From NCBI GenBank assembly GCA_902476265.1, contig CABSCP010000003.1:62001-126000 (forward strand): a stretch of DNA of 64,000 bases. The letters are read 5' to 3'. Origin of the DNA: an uncultured Lachnospiraceae bacterium. GTDB lineage: Bacteria; Bacillota; Clostridia; Lachnospirales; Lachnospiraceae. This document shows positions 49,000 to 57,339 of this stretch, in pieces. Made by a program: the position numbers and the translations under genes. Every line of letters begins with the position of its first letter. The stretch's first letter is position 1. The notes under the pieces are model-generated. The model was not told the DNA's origin, made no database searches, and worked only from the letters and a program-made list of their open reading frames with translations.

Positions 49000-49227
49000 T
49001 CAGCCTTCCTCCGGTTCCACTTCAATATTGGAAGTAATATGTTTGCCCACAGCCAGCCTTGTGCCGCGCACATAGAGGATAATCGCGCCGTCCCGTTTCC
49101 GGTTCAGTATTTTTACAACTGTCCCCTCATTGAGTCCCAGGGCCTGCAGCCGCCGCATCAGTCCTTCTTCCATATAGAGGTCCCGCACACAGTAGCTCTT
49201 TCCCTTTACGCCCTCGTAGAGTTTCAT
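49000..49227 (-). CDS. feoA: FeoA-domain iron transport protein
   Basis: 75-aa SH3-like cytosolic protein that supports FeoB. The MRRLQALGLNEGTVVKIL and YVRGTRLAVGKHITSNI segments are the FeoA signature. ATG at 49227 is chosen because GGAG lies 9 nt upstream; in-frame ATGs at 49254 and 49236 lack a site. First gene of feoAB, with TTGACA-N16-TATAAT at 49293-49266. Confidence 0.88.
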   Translation of the reverse strand: MKLYEGVKGKSYCVRDLYMEEGLMRRLQALGLNEGTVVKILNRKRDGAIILYVRGTRLAVGKHITSNIEVEPEEG

Positions 49228-49265
49228 TGTTTTCATCTCCAGTCTAACAGACATTCTTCTGTTTT

Positions 49266-49293
49266 ATTATAACATGCCTCCCCTGCCTGTCAA
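49266..49293 (-). promoter_or_regulatory. feoAB promoter
   Basis: Minus strand TTGACA (49293-49288), 16-nt spacer, TATAAT (49271-49266). No clear Fur-type palindrome overlaps it. Confidence 0.75.
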
Positions 49294-49368
49294 CCGATTG
49301 TGGACGTATCGGCCCTTTGCGGAGGCTAACACCGCCGTTGCTTTTTTTTACTTTTTTTGGTTTTAACA

Positions 49369-49397
49369 TTGACATTGCTCTGTAAATATGGTACAAA
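49369..49397 (+). promoter_or_regulatory. Promoter of the lysine riboswitch transcript
   Basis: TTGACA (49369-49374), 17-nt spacer, TACAAA (49392-49397). The start site near 49404 coincides with the 5' end of the aptamer. Confidence 0.7.
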
Positions 49398-49404
49398 GCT
49401 TATA

Positions 49405-49582
49405 CATGGTAGAGGTGCGGTTTTCAATAGTAGCATCACAGCAAGGCGGGCGGCCGCTGTATGTGAAAGGGGAAACTGCCGAAGGGATTTTCCGCTGCCC
49501 GGCGGGCTTCCCTGGGACTGCGCAGAATATGCGCTGTACTGTCACATGTGACAAATTGTCACGCAGGTGGAGCGCTATCATT
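49405..49582 (+). ncRNA. Lysine riboswitch (L box)
   Basis: Leader RNA with the L-box core: AGAGGTGCGG (49411-49420), AGTAGCAT, GTGAAAGGGGAAACTGCCGAAGG around 49464, and a closing P1 helix ATGGTAG / CTATCAT. Lysine binding would lower expression of the NhaC-family gene 115 nt downstream. No clear intrinsic terminator follows; only a GCAGC-TGT / ACA-GCTGC hairpin near 49650 and the ribosome site GAGAGGGG, so control may be translational. Confidence 0.85.
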
Positions 49583-49696
49583 GGTATGGTACATTTTCAT
49601 AACGTCCATTTCCTGCCATTGCGCGTTCCCTTCCTGACGAAAGAAAGCAGCCTGTGAAAAACAGCTGCCAATCGAAACGAGAGAGGGGATTTTTTT

Positions 49697-51319
49697 ATGC
49701 ACAAAATGATGAAAAGAATCAAAGTCTTTGTACCTGTCGTAGTGCTTCTCGCACTGTTGTTTTCCATGACTGCCTTTGCAGCGGACGGTGAAACGGAATA
49801 TGTTCCGGCCATGTACGCCACTTTTTGGGCACTGGTGCCCCCGGTGGTTGCCATCGCGCTGGCGCTGATCACCAAGGAGGTTTACAGCTCCCTGTTCATC
49901 GGCATCCTGATGGGCGGCCTGTTTTATTCCGGCTTTTCCTTTGAAGGAACCGTCATGCACATGTTTAACGGCGGTTTTATTTCCGTCCTGTCCGACAGTT
50001 ATAACGTGGGCATCCTGATTTTCCTGGTCATTTTAGGTTCCATTGTGGCGCTGATGAATAAAGCGGGCGGTTCCGCTGCTTTCGGCCGCTGGGCAGGCAG
50101 CAAAATCAAGTCCCGCGTGGGCGCGCAGCTGGCGACCATCGCCCTGGGCATCCTGATTTTTGTTGACGACTATTTCAACTGCCTTACGGTAGGCAGCGTG
50201 ATGCGTCCCGTAACCGATAAACAGAAGGTTTCCCGTTCCAAACTGGCCTATCTGATTGACGCCACCGCCGCGCCGGTCTGCATCATCGCCCCGATTTCCT
50301 CCTGGGCGGCAGCCGTGACCGGATTTGTGGAAGGCACCGACGGTTTTTCTCTGTTCATCCGGGCCATTCCTTACAACTTTTACGCTCTCTTAACCATCGT
50401 CATGATGATCGCCATGGTTCTCATGAAAGTGGAATTCGGTCCCATGGCCCTGCATGAAAAAAATGCCCGGGAAAAAGGAGATCTGTATACCACAGAGGGC
50501 CGCCCTTATGCCGGTATGGAAAACGCGGATAAAATTTCCACAAACGGTAAAGTCACGGATCTGGTGATCCCTGTTGTCAGCCTCATTTTCTGCTGTCTGG
50601 CAGGCATGCTGTATACCGGCGGATTTTTCTCCGGTACGGATTTTGTCACCAGCTTTTCCCAGAGCGACGCTTCCGTAGGACTGGCCCTGGGCGGATTTTT
50701 CGGGCTTTTGATCACCATTATCCTTTACCTGGTGCGCCGGGTTTTAAATTTCCACGAGATCATGTCCTGCATTCCGGAAGGATTTAAAGCCATGGTTCCC
50801 GCCATCCTGATTCTGACTTTTGCCTGGACTTTAAAAGCAATGACAGACAGTCTGGGCGCGGCAGTATTTGTGGCGAATATTATGGAACGCTGCGCGGGAG
50901 GTCTGATGAGCCTGCTGCCCGCCATCATTTTCCTGGTAGGCTGCTTCCTGGCCTTTGCGACAGGCACCTCCTGGGGAACCTTCGGTATCCTGATCCCCAT
51001 CGTGGTTGCGGTATTTGCCAATTCCAATCCCGAGCTGATGATCATCTCCATCTCCGCCTGCATGGCCGGAGCCGTCTGCGGCGATCACTGCTCCCCTATT
51101 TCAGATACCACAATCATGGCAAGCGCGGGCGCACAGTGCGACCATGTAAACCATGTTTCCACCCAACTGCCCTATGCCATCGTGGCGGCAGCGGTATCCT
51201 TTGTCACCTACATCATTGCGGGCTTTGTACAAAACGCTTTCATTTGCCTGCCCGTCGGCATTCTGTTGTTGCTGCTGACACTGCTGATCCTGAAAAAAAC
51301 GCTGAGAACGGATGCCTGA
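49697..51319 (+). CDS. NhaC-family Na+/H+ antiporter-like transporter, probable lysine transporter
   Basis: 540-aa inner membrane protein. An unusual N-terminal signal-like segment (1-28; VFVPVVVLLALLFSM then AFA-A) precedes a transporter core with about eleven to twelve segments. Family motifs: FWALVPPVVAIALALITKEV, DDYFNCLTVGSVMRP, GTSWGTFGILIPI and GDHCSPISDTTIMAS. Members behind lysine riboswitches are thought to import lysine (LysW type), so lysine rather than Na+/H+ exchange is the likely function here. The ribosome site GAGGGG lies about 8 nt before the ATG. The 3' side carries a seven-hairpin element. Confidence 0.88.
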   Translation: MHKMMKRIKVFVPVVVLLALLFSMTAFAADGETEYVPAMYATFWALVPPVVAIALALITKEVYSSLFIGILMGGLFYSGFSFEGTVMHMFNGGFISVLSDSYNVGILIFLVILGSIVALMNKAGGSAAFGRWAGSKIKSRVGAQLATIALGILIFVDDYFNCLTVGSVMRPVTDKQKVSRSKLAYLIDATAAPVCIIAPISSWAAAVTGFVEGTDGFSLFIRAIPYNFYALLTIVMMIAMVLMKVEFGPMALHEKNAREKGDLYTTEGRPYAGMENADKISTNGKVTDLVIPVVSLIFCCLAGMLYTGGFFSGTDFVTSFSQSDASVGLALGGFFGLLITIILYLVRRVLNFHEIMSCIPEGFKAMVPAILILTFAWTLKAMTDSLGAAVFVANIMERCAGGLMSLLPAIIFLVGCFLAFATGTSWGTFGILIPIVVAVFANSNPELMIISISACMAGAVCGDHCSPISDTTIMASAGAQCDHVNHVSTQLPYAIVAAAVSFVTYIIAGFVQNAFICLPVGILLLLLTLLILKKTLRTDA

Positions 51320-51337
51320 AATTTTCGAAACGCAGTA

Positions 51338-51527
51338 TGCCGATTTTACGGCACATGAAAAAGTGTGCGCGTTTTAGCGCACACCCGCGCCGAGCGCGGT
51401 TGCCAGCAGGCAACATATACCTTTCGCGCAAGTGCGCATCCACAGCGGAGCGTCTTTTTTTGTACGATAGGAAACAAAGTTTCCTATCGTACAAAAAAGA
51501 GAAGCGCGCGATGTGCTTCTCTTTTTT
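51338..51527. repeat. Seven-hairpin structured intergenic element
   Basis: Consecutive perfect hairpins between convergent genes: TGCCG/CGGCA (51338-51353), GTGTGCGC/GCGCACAC (51363-51384), CCGCGC/GCGCGG (51385-51399), TTGCC/GGCAA (51400-51413), GCGC/GCGC (51426-51437), a 20-bp inverted repeat with a 3-nt loop beginning TTTTTTGTACGATAGG (51456-51498), and AGAGAAGC/GCTTCTCT with a T tract (51498-51527). The last two can act as terminators for both flanking genes; the rest is unexplained. Confidence 0.85.
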
Positions 51528-51544
51528 GCCGTCTGCCTGTCATT

Positions 51545-53257
51545 CTATTCTGCTGCCAGGTCCTGTACCTCTTTCGTAATCTGCTCTCCGCCCCGGGCTT
51601 TCCACTCTTCCACAAAAGTATCAAAATAATCCAGTCCCTTTTCCCCTGAAATTATTTCCAGATAGGCTGTCTTTTCCAGTCCTCTTAAGGTATTCCAGTC
51701 CCGTTCCATACTCTCTGTTTCCCCGGAAAAAATGGGGCTGATCACTTCCAGCCGGTCTGCCTTTATCAGCGCGCAGGCTCGGATCCTGGACACATAGGCC
51801 GCCCATTCCTGGGGATCTGCCGATTCGGGATGTTCCAGATAAGCGCTGCAGGTCTCATAATAAGAATGTTCCAGAATCTGCAGTTCCTCCGGGGAAAGGG
51901 TTTTGTTTAACGCCGCATTCACCTGCTCATAACACTTGTAGAGTGCATCGCTGTAATCGATATTGATGGAAATCGGCCGTGCTGTGGAATCCACGTTGCG
52001 CTGAAAATACTCCTCCAGTTCGTCGTTTTTTTTATCTTCATACCGCATCTTGTCAAACATCACACTGGCCATTTTCACCACCAGCTCCGGATGTTCAAAC
52101 CCTTTTCTGACCACCACATATTTATAGCTGGGCTTTTGGTCAAAATATCGAATTTTCCCATCCTCCGTGGTGGAAATCAGATAGGGTTCCCAGACCGCGT
52201 CGGGGTTTGCCTTTCTGGCATCCATGAGGGGATTGTTGGGCGCCCACCAGGGGCCGAAAAAGGAGCCGCACTTTCCTGTCACAATCAATTCGGAAATATT
52301 GTTCATATTGCGCAGCATGAAATTTTCATCCAGGATGCCTTCCTCATACAGTTCATTTAGGTAAGCCAGGGCTTCCTTCGCCTGGGGCTGTATGGAACCG
52401 TAAACCACATTCCCCTCTTCGTCTTCAAGCCATTGCTTGGGGTAGGCATCAAAGGAAGAAAAGATGGGATCCAGCTGAAATTCGTAGGTATATCCGTTTT
52501 CTCCGGTCAGATCCGCATGACAGACCAGTCCCACCGTTTTTCCCGCCCCGTTTTGTCCGGGATCCTCTTCGATAAAAGCGCGCACAATTTTTCTTACATC
52601 TTCCACCGTCTCCGGCGCTTCCAGCCCCAGCCGGTCCAGCCAGTCTTTTCTGAGCCAGAGCAGATTCGGTCCGTCCACAAAATTCGGCTCCGGCAGCGCC
52701 ATCAGTCTGCCGTCAATCATAGCCGCATCCACCGCGGAAACCTCATAGCTGTCATACATGGCTCGTATGCCTTCGCTGGTGCAGTTTTCAAATGCGTCCG
52801 TCAGATCCGCGATCAGGCCGTTTTCGGCAAGCTGGATCAGGGTTTCCTTATCCTCCACCACCATCACATCGGGAAGCTGCCTGGATGTGATCGCCATTTC
52901 CACATTGGTCACATACTGATCCCCGTTCTCTTCAAAAACATCTTCATTCTGAATGTTCAACGTCTTGCGCAGATACCTGGTATAAACATTATCCTCATAG
53001 GTATCCCCTTCCGGCATGTTGGAATTGTTTTCCCCATTCATTTTCCCCAGCGTATAGGTCACCAGAGAAGGGTATTTCCCATAGGGGGTGCAGGCGGCTG
53101 TTTCCCAGGCTTTGCGCTCTTCTTCGTCCGCCGCTGTCCGCACCTGCGCCTCCTGTTCTTCTTTCGTCCGTTCCTGAGCCTCCGGCCCCTTCCCCTCCTG
53201 CGCACAGCCTGCCAGCAGCACCGCCAGCATTATACAGCAAATCCGTTTCTTTCTCAT
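51545..53257 (-). CDS. Extracellular solute-binding lipoprotein (LipO-like)
   Basis: 570-aa family 1 solute-binding protein. Signal peptide with lipobox LLAGC, Cys at residue 18, followed by a charged Glu/Lys-rich linker. Binding-protein fold with MPEGDTYEDNVYTRYL, LPDVMVVED, LIADLTDAFE and PEPNFVDGPNLLWLRKDWLD, typical of LipO-type proteins for oligosaccharides. It is last in the minus-strand sugar cluster, 16 nt after the GH13 gene, and has no dedicated permeases beyond MalF/MalG upstream. It may deliver a second ligand to the same transporter or act as a surface sensor. Confidence 0.82.
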   Translation of the reverse strand: MRKKRICCIMLAVLLAGCAQEGKGPEAQERTKEEQEAQVRTAADEEERKAWETAACTPYGKYPSLVTYTLGKMNGENNSNMPEGDTYEDNVYTRYLRKTLNIQNEDVFEENGDQYVTNVEMAITSRQLPDVMVVEDKETLIQLAENGLIADLTDAFENCTSEGIRAMYDSYEVSAVDAAMIDGRLMALPEPNFVDGPNLLWLRKDWLDRLGLEAPETVEDVRKIVRAFIEEDPGQNGAGKTVGLVCHADLTGENGYTYEFQLDPIFSSFDAYPKQWLEDEEGNVVYGSIQPQAKEALAYLNELYEEGILDENFMLRNMNNISELIVTGKCGSFFGPWWAPNNPLMDARKANPDAVWEPYLISTTEDGKIRYFDQKPSYKYVVVRKGFEHPELVVKMASVMFDKMRYEDKKNDELEEYFQRNVDSTARPISINIDYSDALYKCYEQVNAALNKTLSPEELQILEHSYYETCSAYLEHPESADPQEWAAYVSRIRACALIKADRLEVISPIFSGETESMERDWNTLRGLEKTAYLEIISGEKGLDYFDTFVEEWKARGGEQITKEVQDLAAE

Positions 53258-53273
53258 TTTCCCGTCCTCTGTC

Positions 53274-54833
53274 TCATTTCAGCACAACAATCCCGTATTC
53301 CGGCAGCCGGACAATATTGCCGTTCCTGACAGCTTTCTCCATATCTACAGTCAGGCTTTCTTTTAGATTATACTCTTCCAGCCCATAGTCCTGCAAGTTT
53401 ATTTCCGTGATTCCTTCCGCCATACTGCAAAGGATCACACAGGTTTCCCCCTGCCACTGCCGCCAGACGGCCGCCGTTGCTTCCGGAAAGGTTCCTTCAA
53501 CGGCTTTCACTTCCCCGCGGGCGATTTCCGGATAGCGGTTCCTGATTTGGAGGGCCGCTTTATAGTAATTCAGAATAGACCCGGGATCCTTCTTTTGTTC
53601 TTCCCAGGAGGGAAACTTCTGTTCCACACTGTCCGCATCGGCAGGCGGATCGGGCATCCCTTTTCCGTCCTCTGACCAGAACATCGGCAATCTCTTGTTC
53701 TCATCCTTTGTGCCCATGCTCTTCATGCCGATCTCTTCCCCGTAGTAGACAAAAGGGGAACCGGGCATCATGAACAAAAGGCCCGCCGCCGCTTTCATCT
53801 GCCGCTCGTCATTCACACATTGGGCGGAGATTCTGGTAGTATCGTGATTGCTGATAAAGGGCGCGTCAACATAATCCGGATTTGCCGAAAGATCCTGGCT
53901 CCTCTGCCGGATCATCCAGTCAAAAAATTCTGCAGGTTCCACTCTTTTGCGGATCGTTTTGATGATGGCACCGTCCTGGGCGGCCGCCGGAAAATTGAAC
54001 AGGCTGTCAATGCCGCTCTTATAATATTCCCGGATGGCCGCCTGGCCTTCCCACACCTCCGCCACCAGATAAGCGTCCGGGTTCACCGACTTCACATAAT
54101 CCGTAAACCAGGCCAGCACTTCCGTATTTTTCTCCGCATATCCGGTAAAATATTCCTTGGCCGCATCCAGCCGGAAGCCGTCTGTTCCCAGTTCCAGCCA
54201 GAAATCCGCCGCTTTTTCCAGCTCTTTTCTGACCGCTTGGTTTTCCAGGGCCAAGTCCGGCATACCGTCCCAGAAAATCCCCTCATAATACCAGTCCGAA
54301 TTTCCCACCCGGTGCCAGTTGACCTCTTCCCCTCTTTTAAAATGATAATATCCCACATAGGGGCAGACGCTTTCATCCGGTTCTTCCCCTTCCGGCAGGC
54401 CTTCCAGATAGTCACAGGCCTCTGTGAACCAGGGATGCCGGCTGGAAGTATGGTTAAACACCATGTCGATGATCAGCTTAATCCCTCTTTTGTGGCATTC
54501 CTTCACCAGCGTCCGGTAATCCTCCAGCGTGCCGAATGCAGGATCAATCCCGCAATAATCGGTCACATCATATTTATGATAGGAAACAGCCGGCATGACG
54601 GGGGTCAGCCAGATCCCGTTAAATCCCATTTCTTCTATATAATCCAGTTTTTCCGTGATCCCGGCTAAATCCCCGCATCCGTCCTGATCGCTGTCATAAA
54701 AAGAACCCACGAAAATCTCATAATAATTCCGGTATTCGTCGTCCGGTATTTTTTCCCTGCCACAGCCGCAGATTCCTGTGAGCAAAATCAGCAATGCCAG
54801 CAGCATACAACCTGTCTTTTTCATTTTTTCCAT
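53274..54833 (-). CDS. GH13 alpha-amylase-family lipoprotein
   Basis: 519 aa. Signal peptide with lipobox GICGC anchors it outside the membrane. The GH13 barrel has intact catalytic regions: DMVFNHT, DGFRLDAAKEY (nucleophile Asp), YLVAEVW (acid Glu) and FISNHDTTR. A calcium-type loop DSDQDGCGDL near the start suggests a neopullulanase or alpha-amylase-like enzyme that trims maltodextrins at the cell surface for the adjacent importer. Start 54833; an in-frame ATG at 54824 fits the AGGGAG site about equally well. Confidence 0.88.
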   Translation of the reverse strand: MEKMKKTGCMLLALLILLTGICGCGREKIPDDEYRNYYEIFVGSFYDSDQDGCGDLAGITEKLDYIEEMGFNGIWLTPVMPAVSYHKYDVTDYCGIDPAFGTLEDYRTLVKECHKRGIKLIIDMVFNHTSSRHPWFTEACDYLEGLPEGEEPDESVCPYVGYYHFKRGEEVNWHRVGNSDWYYEGIFWDGMPDLALENQAVRKELEKAADFWLELGTDGFRLDAAKEYFTGYAEKNTEVLAWFTDYVKSVNPDAYLVAEVWEGQAAIREYYKSGIDSLFNFPAAAQDGAIIKTIRKRVEPAEFFDWMIRQRSQDLSANPDYVDAPFISNHDTTRISAQCVNDERQMKAAAGLLFMMPGSPFVYYGEEIGMKSMGTKDENKRLPMFWSEDGKGMPDPPADADSVEQKFPSWEEQKKDPGSILNYYKAALQIRNRYPEIARGEVKAVEGTFPEATAAVWRQWQGETCVILCSMAEGITEINLQDYGLEEYNLKESLTVDMEKAVRNGNIVRLPEYGIVVLK

Positions 54834-54886
54834 TTTCTCCCTGAAAGAACAGCACGCTATGCGAACTTTCTGTTATCCTGAATTAC

Positions 54887-54922
54887 AAACGGGAGAAACC
54901 CGCTGCCGTGTTTCTCCCGTTT
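54887..54922. terminator. Hairpin between malG and the GH13 gene
   Basis: 13-bp stem AAACGGGAGAAAC / GTTTCTCCCGTTT with a 10-nt loop. The T tract on the minus strand is weak, so it probably attenuates or protects the upstream mal mRNA rather than ending all transcription. Confidence 0.7.
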
Positions 54923-54955
54923 TGTGATAGCCAAAATCCCGACGGACTTCTGCCC

Positions 54956-55828
54956 TCAGCCTTTTACCGCTCCGGACAAACCGTCCGCATAATATTTCTG
55001 CAGATATACGAACAGGATCGCGATCGGTATGGATACGCATACCGCACCCGCCGCAAAGGGCGCATACCAGTTCATAATATTTTCCTTTGTGAGCATCGTA
55101 TACAGGCCGATCGCCACAGTATAATACCGGGGATCCGCACCTGCAATGACCTTCGCAAAGATGAAGTCCAGCCAGGGTGCCATAAACGCTCCCAGTATGG
55201 TATATACGACGATAGGTTTGGACAGCGGCATGATGATCTTGGAAAAGATATCCCACTTCGTCGCTCCGTCCACAATTGCCGCCTCATCCAGCGCTTTCGG
55301 AATCGTATCAAAAAAGCCTTTTGAAATGTAGAAATTCAGTCCCGCGCCGCCGGAATAAACCATGATCAGCGCCAGATAAATCAGAGGGCCCTGAGTCAGA
55401 CCGAAGCCCTTTAAAATATAGTATACGGCGATCATGGACATGAAGCCGGGGAACATTCCCAAAATCATCGCCACATTCATGTACGGCTTGCGGATTTTAA
55501 AGCGCAGCCGGGACAGGCAGTAGGAAATCGCCAGCACAAAGAATGTGGTCAGGATACAGGAACAGATCGCCACAAAAAGCGTGTTCATAAACCATCTTGG
55601 GAAGTTAAACAGCGCCGTATCCGTGAACAGCTTCGTATAATTGGCGATGGTAAAATGCTTCGGCCAGAAGGAAGTGATGTACTGCCCTTTCTGCTCTCTG
55701 AAAGAAAGCAGGACCACCCAGAAAATCGGAAAAATCCAGATCACGGAAAGGATGGACAGGAATATATGTACCAGCACATTGACGATCTTTTTCTTCGCAC
55801 TTGCAGAATGCTGTTTCGTATTCTTCAT
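54956..55828 (-). CDS. Sugar ABC transporter permease, MalG type
   Basis: 290-aa inner membrane protein with about six segments. The EAA loop reads EAAIVDGATKWDIFSKIIMPLSKP, where the ATPase docks. It pairs with MalF (4-nt overlap with its stop, ATGA arrangement) for maltodextrin uptake. No ATPase gene lies in the cluster, so a shared MsmK/MalK-type ATPase elsewhere must power it. Confidence 0.9.
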   Translation of the reverse strand: MKNTKQHSASAKKKIVNVLVHIFLSILSVIWIFPIFWVVLLSFREQKGQYITSFWPKHFTIANYTKLFTDTALFNFPRWFMNTLFVAICSCILTTFFVLAISYCLSRLRFKIRKPYMNVAMILGMFPGFMSMIAVYYILKGFGLTQGPLIYLALIMVYSGGAGLNFYISKGFFDTIPKALDEAAIVDGATKWDIFSKIIMPLSKPIVVYTILGAFMAPWLDFIFAKVIAGADPRYYTVAIGLYTMLTKENIMNWYAPFAAGAVCVSIPIAILFVYLQKYYADGLSGAVKG

Positions 55829-57213
55829 GAGAATCCCTCCTCGTTCTTATAAGATCCGGTATTTCTGTAGGTCAGAAGCGACAGAGTCGCCATCAGGATG
55901 AAGGTCAGAATACCGATGACCGCACCCAGGTTATAGTCTTTATTATCGATGGTCAGCTTATACAGCCAGGTGACCAGCAAATCCGTTTTCCCGGCGGTGC
56001 CTCTGTAATAAGCGTCGCTGGCAGGCGCGCCGTTGGTTAAGAGGAAGATGACGTTAAAGTTATTGATATTCTGTGTAAAGGTTACGATCAGCTGGGGGGT
56101 CATGACGAACATCATATAAGGCATGGTGATCTTAAAGAAGGTCACAAACGCGTTGGCCCCATCCACCTTGGCCGCTTCATACAGCTCTGCCGGAATATTT
56201 TTCAAAATACCCGTCACCGCGATCAGGGTATAGGGAATGCCGACCCAGAGGTTTACGATGATGACTGTCACTCTCGCCCAGGTCGCGTTGGTCAAAAACG
56301 GCAGTGGCCCGACGCCGAACAGTTCTTTTAACATCAGATTGAACACACCGTGTTCCTGGATCATGGTATTGACTACCAGCAGGGAAACGAACTGGGGAAC
56401 CGCGATGGTCAGCACGAAGATAAAACGCCAGAAGCCTTTGATCTTCGTATCTTCCCGGTTGATGATCATGGCCAGGATGATGCCCAGGATATAGTTTAAG
56501 AAGGTTGCAAAAACCGCCCAGACCAGTGTCCAGCCCAACACCTTCCAGAAGGTCAGTCCCAGAGAGCCGCCTGCATTTAAAACTCTGCCGAAGTTCTCAA
56601 GGCCCACCCAGTCAAACAGTTTACCGGGAGGGAGGTGATCCCTGTCGTAATTGGTGAAGGCCATCAGAATCATGAAGATCAGAGGCATTACCGTGAACAG
56701 GATGATTCCCATGAAAGGGAAAAACAGGAACACATGGTACATCCTGTTATCCTTTAGATCCCGGATAATTTCGCCGAATTTGACCGGCTTCTTCCCTTGC
56801 TCTGCAGCAACCTGACCGATGTAAGCGGAACGGACCGCTCCTCTCCATAACAGGATAAATCCGATTGTCACGAATATGGTAATAACACCGTAGAGAAGGC
56901 ATAACTGAGAGTTATCCCCTGTGGTATACTCATAAATCTGCTTCGCTTCGTTAAAAACTTTATTCTGTGTCTCTGTCCCCAAAGTGATGAAATCATACAG
57001 AGCGTTCACTCCGTAAAAAGCCATAAAACAAAGATAGGCGATCTCTCCCGCTAAAAACAGGAGGCCCTGCACAATCTGCTTTCTGGCAAGATTTCCGGCA
57101 CCCATGATCAGACAGGTCAGCTTCGTAAAAATATCACCTTTGCGGATCGCTTCCCACACCGGAATGATCTCCGGAAATTCGGAAGCTTTTTTCTTTCTCT
57201 TTAACCCTGCCAT
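55825..57213 (-). CDS. Sugar ABC transporter permease, MalF type
   Basis: 462 aa. Extended N-terminal membrane region (AYLCFMAFYGVNALYDFI), as in MalF, then the conserved permease domain. EAA loop YEAAKVDGANAFVTFFKITMPYMM near 365. Start: ATG at 57213 with AAAGGA 8 nt upstream; in-frame ATGs at 57234 and 57222 are possible. It follows malE after 126 nt that hold an imperfect GAAGCTTCA / TGGAGCTTC hairpin, a usual way to lower permease levels relative to the binding protein. Confidence 0.9.
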   Translation of the reverse strand: MAGLKRKKKASEFPEIIPVWEAIRKGDIFTKLTCLIMGAGNLARKQIVQGLLFLAGEIAYLCFMAFYGVNALYDFITLGTETQNKVFNEAKQIYEYTTGDNSQLCLLYGVITIFVTIGFILLWRGAVRSAYIGQVAAEQGKKPVKFGEIIRDLKDNRMYHVFLFFPFMGIILFTVMPLIFMILMAFTNYDRDHLPPGKLFDWVGLENFGRVLNAGGSLGLTFWKVLGWTLVWAVFATFLNYILGIILAMIINREDTKIKGFWRFIFVLTIAVPQFVSLLVVNTMIQEHGVFNLMLKELFGVGPLPFLTNATWARVTVIIVNLWVGIPYTLIAVTGILKNIPAELYEAAKVDGANAFVTFFKITMPYMMFVMTPQLIVTFTQNINNFNVIFLLTNGAPASDAYYRGTAGKTDLLVTWLYKLTIDNKDYNLGAVIGILTFILMATLSLLTYRNTGSYKNEEGFS

Positions 57214-57339
57214 CGTCTCCATCCTTTCCCTCATGTCTGCATCCGCCAAAATTCTGAGCGGAAAACGCTTTCCCCTGTCATGAACAGAAGCTCCACCAGG
57301 ATTGCCCGATGAAGCTTCCATTCAAATCCAGACTGCAGC

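Noticed and set aside
51240..51494. Minus-strand ORF of 84 codons over the hairpin element
   Set aside because: It runs across seven hairpins and into the nhaC end, with no ribosome site; the structured element explains the sequence.
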